Below are positions 63,004-64,000 of a stretch of 64,000 bases of DNA, piece by piece (position 1 is the first letter of the stretch; each line of letters begins with the position of its first letter). The stretch is from Tahibacter amnicola (lineage in GTDB: Bacteria; Pseudomonadota; Gammaproteobacteria; Xanthomonadales; Rhodanobacteraceae): NCBI RefSeq assembly GCF_025398735.1, contig NZ_CP104694.1, forward strand, positions 2,195,001-2,259,000, given 5' to 3'. Below the pieces are notes generated by a model. The model worked only from the letters and a program-made list of their open reading frames with translations, had not been told where the DNA came from and made no database searches. The position numbers and the translations under genes are program-made.

Positions 63004-64000
63004 TCAGACAGTTTCGAAGTCGCCGACGAACAGGCGGTCTGTACGCGAGCCGAAGGCCGGGTCGCTGATGCTGTGCGCTCCAGTCTCCATGTGGCCGGCA
63101 ATGCGGCGCAGATAGAGGGGGTCGCCGCTGCAACGGATCGACAGGTCGTACCAGTGTCCGCTGGCGGCGACGGGCCAGCTGATGTCGGCCGTCGCGCCGG
63201 CGGCAAGCGCTACCTCCTGTGGCGCGGCGTTGCTGTAGCGGTTTGCGCTGAGCGTGGCGGTGCAGGTGGCAGCGCCGGTGTTGCGCAGGCGCAGCATCAG
63301 TTCGCCGCGGTCGACGTCGTAGAGCGTCGTCAGTTCCAGGTTGGCGCCCCCGGCCGTGACCAGCGAAAGATCGCCCTTGAATTCGCGCAGGAATCCATTG
63401 GGACCATGCACCGACAAATCGTACTTGCCCTGCGTGGCAGCCTGGGCACTCCAGTAGTCGGCAAGCTGGCGGGCGGACTCGAGCGTGTAGAACCACGGAC
63501 CATCGGTGCGGTTGCCCGAATAGACGTTCAGTGCGACACCGGCTTCGCCGTCATTGTGGAAGTCCAGCCAATAGCGGCCGCTACTCGTTTCCACGCGGCC
63601 GTTGACCTGGATTTCGTACGGAAGCTTGCGCGCCGGGCGCACACCCGGCTCCTGCATCGGCAGGGACTGGTTGACGGGTGCCGTAGGCTGGGCGAGCTGG
63701 CAGGAGAGATCGGCATTGGCGATGTATTGACTGGTATCAGGCAACACCGGCCAGTTCGTGTCGGCCTGTGAAAAATCGAAGGCACTGGTCAGGTCGCCGG
63801 TGACAGCGCGACGCCAGCTGCCGATATTGGGTTCCATCACGCCGAAGCGGCGCTCCAGGAAACGGATGACCGAGGTGTGGTCAAACACCTGCGAGTTGAC
63901 CCAGCCACCCTTGCTCCAGGGCGACACGATCAGCGTCGGTACGCGGATGCCCAGGCCCACGGGAATGTTGTTGTGATTTTCCGTCGCGGTCGGCACCGTG
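63004..64000 (-). CDS. Phosphocholine-type phospholipase C, C-terminal part
   Basis: This is the 3' portion of a gene that runs off the right edge. The visible 332 residues begin within the phosphoesterase domain (GLGIRVPTLIVSPWSKGGWVNSQVFDHTSVIRFLERRFG), a hallmark of bacterial non-haemolytic phospholipase C. Two C-terminal beta domains of the family follow (GANLELTTLYDVDRGELMLRLRNTG and WYDLSIRCSGDPLYLRRIAGHMETG). The end reads RLFVGDFETV, a variant of the shared tail. It is upstream of and on the same strand as the EEP gene (53 bases). Confidence 0.9.
   Translation of the reverse strand, partial: TVPTATENHNNIPVGLGIRVPTLIVSPWSKGGWVNSQVFDHTSVIRFLERRFGVMEPNIGSWRRAVTGDLTSAFDFSQADTNWPVLPDTSQYIANADLSCQLAQPTAPVNQSLPMQEPGVRPARKLPYEIQVNGRVETSSGRYWLDFHNDGEAGVALNVYSGNRTDGPWFYTLESARQLADYWSAQAATQGKYDLSVHGPNGFLREFKGDLSLVTAGGANLELTTLYDVDRGELMLRLRNTGAATCTATLSANRYSNAAPQEVALAAGATADISWPVAASGHWYDLSIRCSGDPLYLRRIAGHMETGAHSISDPAFGSRTDRLFVGDFETV

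Overview
The window is a high-GC chromosomal segment, densely coded on both strands, from a gammaproteobacterium of the order Lysobacterales (Xanthomonadales), most likely the Rhodanobacteraceae. The placement is inferred from gene order (miaA-hfq-hflX-hflK-hflC-purA; rpsF-rpsR-rplI-dnaB-alr-radA), from a sigma factor/Ser-Thr kinase pair of the kind seen in xanthomonads, and from several large secreted proteins that share a short C-terminal motif. I see no insertion sequence, prophage or CRISPR array.

Layout. Positions 1-13.4 kb are mostly housekeeping: miaA, hfq, hflX, a membrane-anchored TPR protein, hflKC, purA, a VOC protein, a LysE-type exporter, a probable decayed zinc-ribbon gene, tRNA-Leu(CAG) with promoter and terminator, then rnr-rlmB. 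Positions 13.4-18 kb hold two paralogous small secreted proteins and an overlapping sigma factor/Ser-Thr kinase pair. Positions 18.3-26.5 kb are a secretome island: a signal-peptide protein coupled to a metzincin protease, a parallel beta-helix protein, a beta-propeller/dihaem cytochrome protein, YceH and a CAP-domain protein. Positions 26.5-33.3 kb carry a same-strand run: trypsin-like protein, secreted TPR-CHAT protein, Rieske oxygenase, APC permease. Positions 33.7-38.8 kb encode a 2-oxoacid oxidoreductase resembling KorCAB, with two small extra reading frames in the operon.

Positions 38.8-44.5 kb return to housekeeping (radA, alr, dnaB, rplI, rpsR, rpsF). Positions 44.7-53.1 kb hold a PAS sensor, a DUF3606 protein, a DUF4153 membrane protein, a two-gene operon of tiny proteins with a long terminated 3' region, and a subtilisin-family protease of about 1,120 residues. 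Positions 53.6-64 kb hold a CBS protein, egtBD (ergothioneine) with an unusual EgtD C-terminal fusion, btaBA (betaine lipid) behind a DEDDh exonuclease, an orphan dehydratase-phosphopantetheinyl transferase-like protein that appears to have lost catalytic residues, a secreted EEP-fold protein and the 3' end of a phospholipase C gene.

Themes. Five proteins end in [IVL]F-x-[DN]-GFE. A sixth (the phospholipase) ends in a variant, and the CAP protein carries the same core just after its signal peptide. This may be a sorting or processing tag and is the most interesting recurring signal here. The other candidates for something undescribed are the trypsin-like/CHAT pair, the dehydratase/PPTase pseudoenzyme, and the EgtD fusion with an internal start site.
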